Positions 34,846 to 49,761 of a DNA stretch of 64,000 nt are shown one piece after another. The stretch is from Pleodorina starrii (lineage: Eukaryota; Chlorophyta; Chlorophyceae; Chlamydomonadales; Volvocaceae), in contig BRXU01000003.1 of assembly GCA_030267565.1 (NCBI GenBank), forward strand, positions 7,353,001 to 7,417,000. The letters are read 5' to 3'. Made by a program: the position numbers and the translations under genes. The notes below the pieces were generated by a model. It did not search any database and was not told the origin of the DNA. It saw nothing but the letters and a program-made list of their open reading frames with translations. Every line of letters starts with the position of its first letter. The first letter of the stretch is position 1.

Positions 34846-35688
34846 TGCGGCGTCGGCAAGAAGCTTGCTTTGTTCTTGCACTGCACTGGGTGTTTGGGGA
34901 GGCAAAAGGCAGCGGGCTGAGCGGACTGAGCGGATTCGGCGTGTGTGGCGGCTGGCTTGCGCTCGGGTGCGGTGCTGCTTCCGGCGACACGGAGACCTGG
35001 GCTGACTCTGGGGAGGTTGGACGGCGGCCATCGAGGAAGGGTGGCACCGAGGAGGAGAAGTTCGGTCCTTGAGAGCTTCCCCCATGTGAACTTGTCCTGG
35101 CAATAAGGGAGGCCGTCCCTCGCTGTGGTAGGCTTATTTTTTCCTGTTTCGCGTCGTGTATGGCCAAGAGGAAGGGGTTTGGACGCCGACCCCCGGGGCC
35201 GCTCATGACTTGTTGCGCGAGGTGCGTCGCTTGGCGTAATATGTGCACATGTGGTTTCCCATGGGACGCGATACGTAGTTGTGCCATGAAAAGGGATGCA
35301 GGGTCTTTCCGAAACGGTCGTTTTTCGCGCGTGCGAGAGTGTTGTGCTCAAGAGCCAACTCTCGGCTTGGAATTGAGGCAGGCAATAGATGTAGTCTGGT
35401 GTTAAAACTGGATGCAAAGGTTGGTGAATCTTGCCCTGGCAAACGCCGCCAAAGCTGGTGTCGACAGCCCGCATTGGGGTGTCGGAGGAAGGACCGCCGG
35501 CAGTGAGCAGTATAGCAGTATGCGTAGAGCTTCATGTCTGTAACGAATCACATGGAAATGTCGAGCCATCATATCTTGCGGCGAAACGACTCGTATTGTA
35601 CGGGCGAGGGAGCAAGTCGCGCCGAAAATGAACAAACAGTGCAGGCCAAGGCCGCAGTCGACACCCAAGCACCTAACCTCGACGCCTC
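34846..35688. other. Intergenic region between SDH1 and CK2 alpha
   Basis: About 840 bp between tandem plus-strand genes. It contains the CK2 alpha promoter and 5' UTR and a second TGTAA at 35537. No coding sequence is recognised. Confidence 0.5.
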
Positions 35689-38729
<3,041 letters not shown>

Positions 38730-39513
38730 GGGCGGCGGCGGCGAAGGGAGAGCGCGCGTGCGGTTTTAGGAACAGGAAGTGGAGGAGGAGGAGGAGGAGG
38801 AGGAGGGGCAGCAGTGGGGTGCGAGGCGGAGGACGGAGGCGAGGGGGGGAGGGAGTAAGGCGGGCGGGCGGGCGGGCCTTGCGGGCCGTTTGGGGGCGGC
38901 AGATGCTGTAGCTTTCCGGCAGCCCCTGGGCGTCGCGAGAGCCCCGCCCTCCTGAGTGGGAGGAGGGGGGCGTTGCGGGATGCGCGGTCGTTGCGGCGAG
39001 ATGTCGCGCGCGCTTGCGCTAGCAGGGCCCCGGGTGGATGCACGGTTGCACGCCCGGACGTGCCTTGGCGGAAGGGCGGTGCAAAAGGGGGGCGGGGTCG
39101 GCACGGCGCCGGCGCGGGGGGGCGTGGGCGGGGTGGTTTACTGCGTGGCTGCAAAAGCACGCTGGCTGGCGTAGCCGCATCCTGCGTCGCGTCGCGTCGC
39201 GCGTGTCGCTTGCTGCCAACAGCAGCAGACGACTGGCAGAGGAGGAGGAGCAGGAGGGGGGGAGGAGGTGGGAGCACCACCACCAGGGTACTGGAGTACG
39301 CGCATTGCACGCGACCGGCCCTGCTGGTGGTGCAGGGAAGGGCAGAAGCGGGCGGGCGAGGCGCGGATGGCCCGCAAGGGGGGAGGGAGAACTCGATGAG
39401 GTGGTGTGCGTCTGTCTGTACGTGTGTCTCTGCGTGCATTATCGGTACCGGTAGCTTTTTCCAGCAGTTTCGGATGGCGGCGCTGCATCGTTGGCCCGGA
39501 ACCCCTCGTGTTT

Positions 39514-39518
39514 TGTAA
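39514..39518 (+). terminator. TGTAA poly(A) signal, probably of CK2 alpha
   Basis: First TGTAA downstream of the CK2 alpha stop, about 785 nt away, which would make an unusually long 3' UTR. Confidence 0.4.
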
Positions 39519-40520
39519 TGTGAAAGGCGAAGCGCAAAATGTGGTTGGGGGCGGGGCAGGGCGGCTGGGCGGCTCTTGGGAGGTGGGAGTGACCTGTGGG
39601 ACTGAAAGTGGAGGAGAGCAGAGGAGAGGAAAGGGGCGTAACTGCAGCAGCGCCAATGGAGGGCAGGTTGCGGCATCGTGGCCGCCGATGATGCGGGAGA
39701 GCCGCGGGCCGCGGGGCGTCCCGTCGTCCTCGTTGTTGTTATTGAGACGGGTAGCAGGGCAGCGGGGGATGCGGGCAGGGAGGGAGGCAGGGAGGGAGCT
39801 GTCTCCGCGGATGTGTGTGCCCGCAGGCGCCGAGTCTTTAAGGCCTGGGCCTAATGGTTGATGACGGCGGGTCCCTCGGCGCTTCAGTGGTCGGCCAGCG
39901 GCGATGGGGAACCGCGTCAATCCATTGCCGCAATGCAGTTGTCGTAGGTATGGTGCCGCGTTCGTTGTATTTGCATCGGGGGGGTTGCTGCATCATACAT
40001 CTCCATCCATCCATCCGTCATGTGAATATTGAGTCAAACGGTGCGTCGGCGGCGCCGCTGGCATCTGCAGCAATCAATGTTCCGCAAGCTGGTGGAAACT
40101 CGTCAGCCGCCACCAAACCGCGGAACTCCACAACCGGCCGACAGCCGACCGCTGGCCCTGAACACAACCCTCCCTCGGGCCCCCGGGCTGATGTACGGCG
40201 TTCACCTCCCGGCCTCCTGGCGCATATACGGCGCTACGTTAGTACCTACCTCACGTAACACCTCCCCGAGACCGCCCCGCCCTCCTCAATCCTTTCCCCC
40301 CAACTCCTTCCCACTCCCAGCAGGCCCTGACCCGACGGATGCAGGCTCCTCGGATGTCCGCAGACACCCCCGCCGCCCTCGCCCCGCCCCAACCCCCCTC
40401 CGTCCCGCTTCTACACCAACTGATGTATCTTCCTTTCTCTGCCCCGCTGCGTCGTCTTGCTACCCCTCCTGCGCTTCCGTTGCCCGTCGTCGTGCCACCC
40501 CTCCCCCTGCTGCTGCGTCA
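39519..40520. other. Convergent intergenic region, no gene seen
   Basis: Lies between CK2 alpha (+) and the LRR/transglutaminase-like gene (-) and includes the latter's 3' UTR. A short (CCAT)n run lies near 40003-40017. No convincing coding exon was found. Confidence 0.45.
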
Positions 40521-43500
40521 TCAGCGGTTGCTGCCGCCCTCTCCCCCCTGGCCCTCCTCCTCCCCGGGCTCGTCCTCCGCGGGCCCCTCCCCCGCGCTGT
40601 CGTAGTCGTCCTCGTCCTCCTCCGTACTCTCGTACATGCCGGAAGGCAGTATGCCCATGTAGGCGGCGAGCTCGTTGAAGGAGAAGAAGCCGCCCTTGCT
40701 GGTGTCGATCTGGGGGGGAGACGGGGCGGAGGGGGAAAGCGGAGAGGGGATGCTGCTGAGCCCTCACAATATGCGCCTCGCCCCCTCCCTTCCCCCCTCA
40801 CACACCCACACACACACCCCACACACACCGCTGCGATTGTCTCTTTATACCCACACACACACACCCCACCCCCCCACCTGTAGGAACACCTCTATGAATC
40901 GCTCCCAGGTTCCGTCGTGTTGGCGGATGCGCGGGGGGCACTTGAGGATGTCCGCGTGCTGCCGATTGCGGCGGAAGGCGGTCAGGATCTCGCGACGAGT
41001 CACCGAACCGTCCAGAGCCTGAGAAGGGGGGGGGGACAGGACGAGGGCGTGGGGTGGGGTGGGGGCGCGGGTTGTGTGTGTGAGGGGGGGCGGGGTGGAG
41101 GGGGCGGGGGTGGGGGAAAGGTGGATCGAGGGGTGGAGGAAGGGGTACGGAGGGCGTACCGATACCGGTAGGTCAAGGGCTGCGGGACGATGTGCGGCTT
41201 CGTTCAAAGACGACGCGCCATCAAACAGCTCTCAGTCGGCTGTCAGCCCCCCTTCGTTCCGGAACCAACGACGCGCCCGCCGAGCAGTAGCGCAGGGCAC
41301 CGAGCTGACCCACCCCTCCCCTCTCCTCTCCGAATAAAACCTCTCAGCGCCCGCCCACCCACCCAACCACCCACGCCCACCCACCTTTCCCCCTCCTCGA
41401 GGCGCCCTTCCTCACCCGCAGGCCCCACCCGCTGTCGCCGTCTCACCCCCTCCCCCTCCCCTCCCCTCCCCCCCCCACACCCACCCACCTTGTCCAGCGT
41501 CTTGAATATGTCCCTGGCGTGTGAGGCGTATGGGTCGTTGGGGTCCACCTCGGGCAGCTCGATGGGGGTGGGGGTGAACACGATGTGCTGGGACTGGGGC
41601 AGGATCTGAGATGAGGAGGGGGGGACCCGGGGGGGTGGGGGGGTGGGGGGAGAGGAAAGGGGTAGGAAAGGAAAGGGGGTGTGGTTGATAGGTGGTGGTG
41701 GTGGTGGTTGGGTTATAGGATTGGAGGGGTCTGTCCATCTGTCCAGGGGGAAGGAAGGGGGAGACATGCGGACCTCAGCGGGTGCGGGCCGGGGCTGGGG
41801 CCGGGGCGGCGATGGTGCGTATCAGGAAGGAAATGCTCTCTCTCTCACACACACACCTTGCCCCTCCGCTGCGGTATCGTTTTCATCTACCCCCAGCCCC
41901 CCCTCTGACCCCCCGTCCCTCTCACCCTGATCTGCAGCAGCGGCAGCCAGGCGCATGTCGCCAGCTCGGGGTTGTGGACGTAGGCCAGCAGGGTGGCGGA
42001 GGGGGCCCGGGGCACCTGCAGGGAGGTGGCGAAGGTGGCGCTCTCCTCGTCCACCGGGGGGAGCTCGATGGGCTGAGAGGAGGGAGCAGGGGGGGGGGGC
42101 GGGGGAGGGGGGTGGAGGTTATCCACGTGTAGGGGGGGAAAGAGGATGGGGAGGTTATCCCCCCGGGATTTAGAGAAGCGATACTGCCCTCCCACCCACC
42201 CACCCAACCCCCCCAAGCCCCCGTTTACCCCCCTACCGTCCTCCCCCCCCCCCCACTCCTTCCCCCCCTCCCCAACGTGACGGTGACCGCTGCACCCCGC
42301 CAACTCTCTCCACCGACCAAAACACCCACACCAGTTCCCCCACCACCAGTCCCCCCAACCCCCTCCTCCTCCCCTCCCACTCCCCACCCCCCTCTCCGTC
42401 ACCCACATGCTCCAGCCCCTCCGCCATAAGGCCCACTCGTGAGGCCCCCGGCACCACCACGTGGAAGGGCTCCGAGCGGTCGGCCTCCAGCGGCTGATGC
42501 GGAGGGGGGGTCACCAACTGACAGCCGGACTCGGTGAAGTAGGCGGAGGCGTACGGCAACGGGGTGCGCAGTACGGCAGGGCTGTGCAAGATGCCATCCT
42601 CCTCCACGTCGTGAGGGGCGATGGGGGGAAGCACCACCTGAGGGGGTTTGGGGGGGTTGGGGTTGGGGGGTTGGGTTGGGGGTTGGGTTGGAGGGACCGT
42701 GAATCGCGGCGCTCTTTCCCTTCCCTTCCCTTTCTTTTCTTCCCTTGCCCCCAACTGTTGTTCCCCGACCGCTGCGCCGCACCGCGCCCACTCCCCCGCT
42801 CCTCCCCTCCCCCTCCCTTCCCCTCCCTCCCCCTAGCCCTCCCCCTCCCCGCCCCCGTCCCTCCCCCCCCCCCCTTACCCCACCCACCTTGACTCGCAGC
42901 ATGAGCGTCTCCTCCACCACCCTCAGCTTCATCAGCCCCCCTGGAGCCGGCCACCCCTCCACCGCCAGCCGCAGCCCCCCGCCTGGCAGCTCCGAAACCC
43001 GCACCACCTCCAGCTGGTACTCCCCTGGAGCCGGCAGCGAGGACCACAGCACGTGGCGCCGAGCCAGGTGCCGCTCCGCTCCGAAACGGACCTCCAACAA
43101 ACCGCGCTTGCCGGCCACGACCTGGGGGGGGGGGCGTGTATGTGGTGTGTGTGTGGGCGGGGGGTATCCACGTATAGGCCGGAGCCCGTGAACGGCAAAG
43201 TAACAGAAGAAGGCCGTAGACAAGGTAGTTCGGCGGAGGGACGGAGACGGTCCCCTGGGCGGTAAGCCCCCCCCTTCCCCCTTCGGGAGGTAAGCCGCCC
43301 CCCCCTCCTCACCCCCTCCTCCTGCCCCACCTGTTGGAATGCGTAGGCGGGCACCCCGGGCTCCCCGGGCGGCCACTCCGCCACCAGCCTGCCGCTGTCC
43401 GCGTGTCTCAGTCGGTGGTGCAGAGCCACTCCAGCAGTGCGGGGGGCGGCCAGGGCCAACTGGAAGGCGGGGAGCACACCGCCCTCCCTGGAGAGGGGTG

Positions 43501-46500
43501 ATGGGCGAGGGGGAGGGGGGGTAAAGGGGGGTAATCACAGTAAAAGTGAGGCCGCATCGGCGGAACAGAGGTGGTTTCGGAGGGGGTTGGGCTTTGGAGA
43601 TGGTTTCGGAGGGGAGGGGGGCTGGGGCAGTGAGGTGGCGGCGTGCAAGGAGGGAGTGGAGCCGGGGGGTTAGGGCGGTGGAAGGTACGGGCGGCACCAC
43701 CCGGGTGGGTGGCCTGACACGACACATCGGTACGACACACCGGTACGACACATCGGTACGACACATCGGAGCTCCGCCCTCCCCCCAAGTCTCACCTGAC
43801 CGGCGGCAGCACATTGACCGCTTCCAGCCGCTCGTCCCCCAGCTGACAGCCCTCGGAGAAGAACGACAGACTGGCGTACGGCAGCGCCCACCACGTCTCC
43901 TGCGCCAACGGCTCCGGCAGCAACTGCCACGCCGCCTCCAACGGCCAGTACGAATAAATAAAGGCCTCCGGCGGTATGAAGAACGGCACGCCGTGCCCGC
44001 CCGCCAGCGCCGCCGCCGCCGGGTCAACCAACCGCCAACGGCCGTTGACTTTGACTCCCGCCCAACAGTGGTTGTGCGCCGCGACTCGGTCGCCGGGCGC
44101 CAGGCGCGCGTGCTTCCAATACCCGGGGATGGGGACGGCATCCAGCTCGCAGGCGCGGCACAGCAGGGTGAACAGCCGGGCGACTCGCTCGGCCCAGGTG
44201 CCGCTCCCCGGCGGCGGCGGCGGGGCGGCGGTGGGCGGCGGGCGGGAGGTGGGGGAGGGACAGGCGCCGGCGGCGGCGGCGCCTGCGGGAGGTGTGGAAG
44301 TGCGGCCGGCGAGGACGGCGGCGGCGGGGGAGGCAGCGGCAGCGGTGGCGGTGGCGGTGGCGGCGGGCGGGGTTCGGCTGGAGCGTAGGGAGGAGGAGGA
44401 GGAGGAGGCGCGGCCGGGCGCGGGGACGGTGGTGGCGGGGGCGGGGGCGGGAGCGGGGGCGGTGGTGGTGGTGGTGGTGGTGGTGGTGGGTGGTCCAGGG
44501 GATGCGCCCGGTGAGGGGGTGGGGGTGGGGCCGGGGGGTGGGGAGGGGGGACGGTCGCCCAGCAGCACTCGCTCCACGGCGGCGGCCTGAAGGGGGGTGG
44601 GGTTGGGAGGGGGCAGAAGGGGGGGGGGGGCCAGACGTGTTGGTGGAGGGGCGGAGGTGGAGAAAGAGAGAGAGAGACCCAACAGTGTCCGTGGCCCCCG
44701 TCTGCAACCCCGGCCACGTCAAACCCCCGGGCCCTCCCCCCTCCCCCACCCTCCTCCCCCCGCCCTCCCCCCCACCCCACACAACACCCCCCCACCTGCG
44801 CCGACGTTCCAAACAGCGGTGTCTCCACATCCCACGTGTTCTCCAGTCGGGCAGTGGGGGCCACGTGGGTCACAACCCACCGCCAACACACCCGCGCCCG
44901 CTGGAGCTGAGGCTGGGGGTCAGCCCCCGCCGCCGCCGCCGCCGCGCCCGCCGCCACCGCCGCCGCCAGCGACGGCCTTCCACCACCGCCGCCGCCGCCG
45001 CCGCCGCCGCGGCTCGCCGTCGCCGCCAGCAGCGTCGAGCCGGCACCGGCGCCGGCGGCGCCGCCGGGTCCCGATGTGACTGGTTTTGGCGGCGTGCAGA
45101 CGGAGGCGAGCTGGTCGGCCAGGGTGACGAGGTTGCCGCCGGACGAGAGTACGGATTCTGGTCGTACGGATGCGGCCCAGGCGTCTAGGCGGAGCTGGGT
45201 GCCGCGGTCGGATCCCTCGGCGGCGCATTCCTCCTCCGCCTGGGAGGCAACAAGGCCTGCGGGGGGGGGGGGGGGGAGAAGGGAGAAGGGGGGAGGGGGG
45301 GAGGGGGGGGAGAAGGGAGGGGGGGGGGATAAGAGTAGTTACAGTCCAACCGTCCAAAGGAGAACCTGAGGGGACCAAAGGTGAAAATGGGATTGTGCCG
45401 GAGGGGGCAGAAGGGGGAAGGCGGGGGAGGCGGGGAGAGGGTTGGGGGAGAGGGGTCGCCGCTCGTCGTCAGGCGCACCCCCGCAACGGCACGCACCGCC
45501 CCCCTTAACCACCCCCACCCATTCCCCCCCCCACCCACCCGCCGCCAGCGGTGGTATGGCCCCCCCTCCATCCGCCAGCTCTCCGTTGGGGAAGTACTTT
45601 CGGCGGATGAGGCGGAGCCCTTCAGCATCGGCTCCGTGCATGTTGGCGGCAAGAACCTGGGGTGGGGGGAGGGAGAGGGAGAGGGATGTGGCGGAGATTG
45701 AGATGGAGGGGGTTGAGAGTGTGATTCGTCGTTGCGGGGGTGGGGGTGGGGGTGGGTGGGGTGGGGATGGGCAGATCAGGTGAGGGATAGACAGGGAGGT
45801 AGGGCGGAGGTGCGGGGAGGAGGTGGTGGCAGCTGAAGGAACATGGGGAGGAGTGACGCTGACGTTTCGAAACGCCAACATCTACAGCTACAGCAACAAC
45901 AACCCCACCCCCACCCCCACTCCCACCCTGCCCACCGATGCCCCTCCTCCTTGCTCCAGCACCCATCCCTCCACCCATCTAATCCATCCAACCCCCTCCC
46001 AGCCCCAGCCCCCGCCGCCCCCCACTCCCTAAGCGCACGCACTCCTCCCTCCCTCCCTCCCTCAGCCCCTTCCCCCCCTCCTCCCCCCCGCTCCCCTACC
46101 CCTCCCCCCCAAACCCACCTTTTCCTTGGAGTCCACCGCCACTCCGTCCAGTTGGATCACCTGGGGCAACAAGTGGACCACATGCAGCCGCAGACTCATG
46201 GCCTGAGGGGGAGAGGGGGGGGAGGGGAGGGGAGGGTTTCGGAGGGGGGTTTTAGGGAGGGGGGGATGAAGCAGTACAGGGGCGACGGGTCTGGCGCCTG
46301 TTCAAGAGTCAAGTGAAGGGGCCAGTGAGGGGCCCCAGACGGGATACCGATAGATAGATCTGGCACAAAAACCTGCAAACGCGAGCCGTCGGAGACTAAA
46401 CTCGTCTCTCTCCTCCTCCCCTCTTCCCCCCTCCCCCCCTCTCACCCGGTCCAGCGGGTTCCCGTGCACGTTCAGAGTCCCCAGCAGGGGAGCACCCCGC

Positions 46501-49124
46501 ACCGCCACCAACTCCTCCAACCGCCCCAACTGATTGTACGACACGTCCAGTGTACGGAGGGCCGACAGAGAGCCCACGCCCGCCAGCTGTCGCAGCCGGT
46601 TGTGACTGGCGGTCAGGACCTGCGGGAAGGGGGGGGGAGGAGGGGTGAGAGGGGGAGGCAGCGTCAAGACACGGGACAACCCCCCCCACCCACCCACCCA
46701 CATGAACACCCATGCGACGTGCGCCTGCTGCGCACTTTTGCCCTCTCGCCCCCCCTCCCCCACATCCTTTTGCCCCCACCACCCTCACCCCAATCGTCCC
46801 TCCGCTGTATGCGGAGTCTCCTTCAGCATTACTCCCCTCCAGCCCTCCCCCACTTCAGCCCCCCCCTCCCCCTCCAGCCCCCCCTATTCCCCCACCTGCA
46901 GTGTCGCCAGCCCCCCTATCAGCTCCAGACTGGTGAGGCAGTTGTGGTCCAACCTCAGTTCCCGGAGGCAGCGGAGGCCCTCCAGACCCCGACAGCTCAC
47001 CAGCCGGTTGTGGCTGAGGTCGAGGACCTGGAGGTGTGTGGGGGGGGTGGGGGGGGTGGAGGTGGGGGTGGGGGGTAAGGTGGGGGTGGGTGGGAGATTG
47101 CATTGGGGGTTGTAAACGCTAAACACGCTAAGCCGCCGCAGGGGGGTGGGTGGGTGGAGGGTGGGTGGAGGCTGTCAGGTGGTGCGGAGGGGTGCGGTGC
47201 GATGGGGGGGTGCTGCGGTGGGGCGTTGGGTTGGGAGGTGGGGGTAGCCTAGCCCAGCCCAGCCGCGGCGTTGAGAACGCCCCACCCTCGTCCTCATCGT
47301 CCCGCCCCAGCCCCCAACTCGGCCCCCCCCGGGCCCAGGCCTCTGTGCCCGCCTCCCCTCCCCCTCCCCTCCCCAACCCTTCCGCCAATCTCCCCTTGAG
47401 CCCTTCCCTCCGCCATTCCGCCCTCCCCCCTCCTCACCCCTGCCCCCACCTATCGCCGCCTCCGCCTCCCCCTCACCTTGAGCATGCCCAGCGCCCTCAG
47501 CCCCGCCCCCACCCGCTCGATCCGGTTGCCCGCCACCGCCAGGTGTGTGAGCCGGGAGAAGGGCGACAGGTCTCGGAGCATGTCCAGTGCATTGCGGGAG
47601 AAGTCGGCGGAGCGCAGGTTGGTGGGGCCGGAGCCGTCGGGGCCCAGACGCAGGTCCAGAACCTGAGGGGGAGGGAGGGGGGGGAGGGAGGGAAGGGGGG
47701 GAGGGGGGGAGGGAAGGGGGGAGAGAGAGATGCCAGAGGGGGAGGGTTAGGGTGGGTGACGACAGAGAAGGGGATGTGATGGTACCGCAGCGATAGGGTC
47801 TGGGGAAGGCCGGGTCACGGCTTGGTGGGGGTGGGGGTATTGCAGCGGGCCCCAGGTCAGATCAGGTGGTTGTGGGGGAAGGGGGGGAAACAGGGCGCGG
47901 CGGGGAAACAGTGGATGGGTAAGATACGGTACGAGTGACACGCCAGGCGGGGTAAGGGGCTTCTCGTTCAGCCACCACCACCACCCCTCGAACCCCCTCC
48001 ACCTCCCCCACCTCCTCCCGACCCTGACCTGCGTCAGTTTGTTGCCCGACACGTCCACGTGTGTCAGGTTTCGGAGCGCCCCCAACCCGCGTATCTCCAC
48101 CAGCCGGTTGTCCGCCAGGTGCAGGGACTGCAGGTGCTGCAGGGCCGCCAGAGGGTCGGCGGTGGCCAGGTCGGTGCCGGTGAGGGTGAGGGTCAGGTAG
48201 GCGGGTTTGAGGCCGTCGGCGGTGCGACCCAACTGAGACAACCCGGCGGACAGCTGTAAGGGGGGAGGGGAGCGGGGGGGGGGGGGAAGAGGAAAGATGG
48301 GGTTATGTATTTTCGGCGGGAGGGGGCTGGGAGGGGCAGTGTCGGGTGCGTTGTCGTTATCGGGGTGGGGGTGGGGAGACTGCGACCCGACAAGATTCCC
48401 AACGCCGCGGCTGGCCTGGCCGGTTGGGGGGGAGGGGGGCTCCCCATCCGGCCGGGCCGCATGCCGGAGTGCAAGCCGGTCGCACCCCTCACCCCCGCGC
48501 CATAGCCCGCCACCCTCACCCTCCCCCTCCCGGCGGCCCTAGGTGGTCGTCCAGGTGCGGGGTGGAGAAGAGGGAGTGCGACACGCCGCTGCAGGTCGGC
48601 AGCTGCAGCCGATGCACCGTGTCTCTGACTGGCCTGGGCCCCACTTCTCCGTGACCCACATCGTCATTCTCCGTGACCCACATCGTCAGCCCACATCGCT
48701 ATCCATCGCCGTATGCGAGACCCGCGGTGGGAGAAGCGGTACGCACTGCTACAGAAGTGCGGCGTCAACGTGAAGACCGGTTCCGGAGCCGCGGCGGGTG
48801 TTGCGGGCCGGGCGGACCCCGCAGGACATTTGGGTGGTGACTATCTGGTATGAGTCGCAAATCGTGAATACGCCTCCGATGCGGGCGGGCCCCCCTGTCA
48901 GGGGCTGCGACGCGTGGCGCTTCCACCTCGGGCACGCTCCAGCGTCGCCCGCCGGGCCTCACCATGCTGGGCGTGAAGGGCGTCTTGCGATCCTCGACCG
49001 GCTCCGGCTGGGGCTGAAGCAACAAAGACTTCTTCCCGAGCCGTTTGCTGCCGCGCGAAGCGCGGCTCGTGGACGAGCGGCCCGAGAGCGACGACCGGTC
49101 GGATTCGACGGACGGTGCTGGCAT
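40521..49124 (-). CDS. LRR, transglutaminase-like (KY type) and EF-hand protein
   Basis: A first exon 49124-48963 is proposed (ATG; its join to the next exon is unresolved), then fifteen frame-consistent exons: 48253-48029, 47662-47477, 47027-46896, 46619-46446, 46202-46119, 45656-45539, 45256-44796, 44586-43796, 43487-43331, 43121-42888, 42637-42407, 42072-41926, 41605-41489, 41018-40878 and 40709-40521 (TGA). Together they encode about 1,180 residues. Order: LRRs (LDLSHNRL, LDVSYNQL) with a capping segment, Ala/Gly/Pro/Thr-rich linkers, and a transglutaminase-like domain as in kyphoscoliosis peptidase (HNHCWAGVKVNGRWRLVDP, then PPEAFIYSYWPLEAAWQLL). After these come two related beta-type segments, an EF-hand loop DKALDGSVTRRE, a second degenerate EF-hand, and an acidic tail. 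His and Asp of the triad are visible, but the expected Cys is Trp (GTWAERVARLF), so it is probably not catalytic. A cytoskeletal or flagellar scaffold role is inference. Confidence 0.82.
43716..43770. repeat. Tandem CGGTACGACACAT-type repeat
   Basis: About four units of roughly 13-14 bp in the intron 43488-43795 of the LRR/transglutaminase-like gene. Confidence 0.8.
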
Positions 49125-49761
49125 CCTGCTGCCCTGTTGACGCCCAAGAAGATTAGGAGTATCCTATCTGAGACGCCTTTGTCGGCTTTCCCTCTGGCGC
49201 TATCACGCTATCCAAGCGCTTCCTCACAAGCACGACATTTAGGCGCGTCGTCTGAGGACGAACCCAACTAGCTTAACGAAACGCATCTACAACAACGTGA
49301 GCTATTCAGTCTCATATGGAACGGCAAGTCAAGTCGCTTACAAAATGCTTGAGGAAGAAGTGAACAATTTTGACGACAGAGAAGGATGCTAATTGACGTG
49401 AAAGGTTATTGTGATCACTATCAAGGAATCGAGACACTGTACCTCGATGCAAAACACAAGCCCAACGAGGAGAACCCGGCGTCGCGTACGGCGAGACAAT
49501 GCGTAAGCCCTTGATTAGCGGACTGGTGTCGCCCGTGTGTACAGCTATTATTAGTAAGGAAGCTTGTTACTACGCGTTCGTTAGTTGTATTCGCATCAGC
49601 AAATCTCTGCTGACGTTTGCAGCTCGTTTGGGGTCGACGTGCCACCACGCAGACGCGCCCATCAGCATCTATATTACAATACCAAATATATTAGCGATCA
49701 GATCGGGCCGTTTCGGGATCCAGCGCGTGCAGCGTGGAGTAACTTGACCCCAATCACTCGG
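49125..49761. promoter_or_regulatory. Divergent intergenic region, LRR protein (-) / uS7m (+)
   Basis: 637 bp between start codons, clearly richer in A and T than the flanking genes. It should hold both promoters. No specific element can be assigned. Confidence 0.5.

Noticed and set aside
42399..44957. 852-codon open frame on the minus strand
   Set aside because: It includes the real exon end at 44796-44957, but then runs through introns in a Pro/Arg-rich frame. The true protein is split over several exons in different frames.
48545..48620. Candidate second exon of the LRR gene (minus strand)
   Set aside because: Two readings are possible (one containing SGVSHSLFSTPHLDDHL), but neither gives both sensible protein and a matching phase at both borders, so it was left out of the model.
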